Below the pieces are notes generated by a model, which worked only from the letters and a program-made list of their open reading frames with translations, was not told where the DNA came from and searched no databases. Source: Bacillota bacterium (lineage in GTDB: Bacteria; Bacillota; Sulfobacillia; JAJZYS01; JAJYTV01). Taken from it: a stretch of 53,807 nt of DNA. This document shows, piece after piece, positions 53,566 through 53,807 of the stretch. The stretch lies in contig JAJYSJ010000002.1 of the NCBI GenBank assembly GCA_021793645.1, forward strand, positions 208,753 to 262,559, written 5' to 3'. Each line of letters starts with the position of its first letter. Position 1 is the first letter of the stretch. The position numbers were made by a program, and so were the translations under genes.

Positions 53566-53807
53566 TTACTCGGCGATAGCGGTGACGACGCCAGCGCCGA
53601 CGGTGCGACCGCCCTCGCGAATCGCGAAGCGCAGGCCGTCCTCCATCGCGATGGAGTTGATGAGCTCGATCGCCATCTGAACGTTGTCGCCCGGCATGAC
53701 CATCTCCACGCCCTCCGGCAGCGTCACGACTCCCGTGACGTCCGTCGTGCGGAAGTAGAACTGCGGGCGGTAGCCGTTGAAGAACGGCGTGTGGCGGCCG
53801 CCCTCTT
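53566..53807 (-). CDS. tuf: C-terminal part of elongation factor Tu, cut by the window edge
   Basis: About 80 codons up to the TAA at 53566-53568. The last residues read [20 protein letters not shown] and end [14 protein letters not shown], and the preceding part contains the VMPGDN sequence of domain 3, all exact EF-Tu hallmarks. The N-terminal GTPase domain lies beyond the right edge. EF-Tu brings aminoacyl-tRNA to the ribosome. Confidence 0.95.
   Translation of the reverse strand, partial: EGGRHTPFFNGYRPQFYFRTTDVTGVVTLPEGVEMVMPGDNVQMAIELINSIAMEDGLRFAIREGGRTVGAGVVTAIAE

Overview
The window is GC-rich chromosomal DNA that looks like a high-GC member of the Bacillota. The main evidence is gene order: the str/S10/spc/alpha ribosomal superoperon runs without interruption into rplQ, two ECF-type ATPase genes, ecfT, truA, rplM and rpsI. 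A small KOW-domain gene sits between map and infA, adenylate kinase and S4 have zinc-binding cysteines, and the short zinc form of S14 is present. GTG and TTG starts behind strong Shine-Dalgarno (SD) sequences are common. No rRNA, tRNA, CRISPR array or insertion sequence was seen.

Layout. (1) 1-8.6 kb: accessory genes, namely a truncated secreted or membrane protein, an alpha/beta hydrolase coupled to a YqeG-like HAD phosphatase, a lipoprotein, a GNAT enzyme, a J-domain protein, a membrane-anchored FN3-trypsin protease, an ABC-2 exporter, and an ECF sigma/anti-sigma pair. (2) 8.7-15.6 kb: a trans-sulfuration enzyme converging on a cysteine synthase, a metallo-beta-lactamase-fold hydrolase, a leaderless marR followed by a 14-TM efflux gene, a tiny membrane protein and a kelch-like lipoprotein. 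(3) 15.9-25.9 kb: argF-argG-argH behind a promoter overlapped by ARG-box-like repeats, a YdcZ-like membrane protein, arginase coupled to a CAP-domain protein, a membrane molybdopterin oxidoreductase, and a polysaccharide-deacetylase homologue lacking catalytic residues, divergent from an L,D-transpeptidase. (4) 26.1-32.8 kb: gltB, encoding the large subunit of glutamate synthase, behind a complete lysine riboswitch, then an ammonium transporter gene with its own unusual leader. (5) 32.9-34.8 kb: a HAD hydrolase and CCA-adding enzyme. (6) 34.8-53.8 kb: the ribosomal-protein superoperon, all on the minus strand and ending inside tuf.

How the genes fit together. Ornithine carbamoyltransferase, argininosuccinate synthase, argininosuccinate lyase and arginase, all the dedicated cytosolic steps of a urea cycle, lie within 7 kb. 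Ammonium uptake and glutamate synthesis genes follow within 10 kb.

The strongest unusual observation is the lysine riboswitch (26171-26365) in front of gltB. It has a sigma-A-like promoter upstream and, downstream, a hairpin that can bury the gltB SD. L-box elements are known mainly on lysine biosynthesis and transport genes, so this would tie glutamate supply to lysine level. The second is the ECF ATPase pair, in which one subunit has lost Walker A, Walker B and H-loop residues and the other its ABC signature, so only one composite ATP site can be canonical. All function calls come from reading motifs and gene order; no database search was possible.
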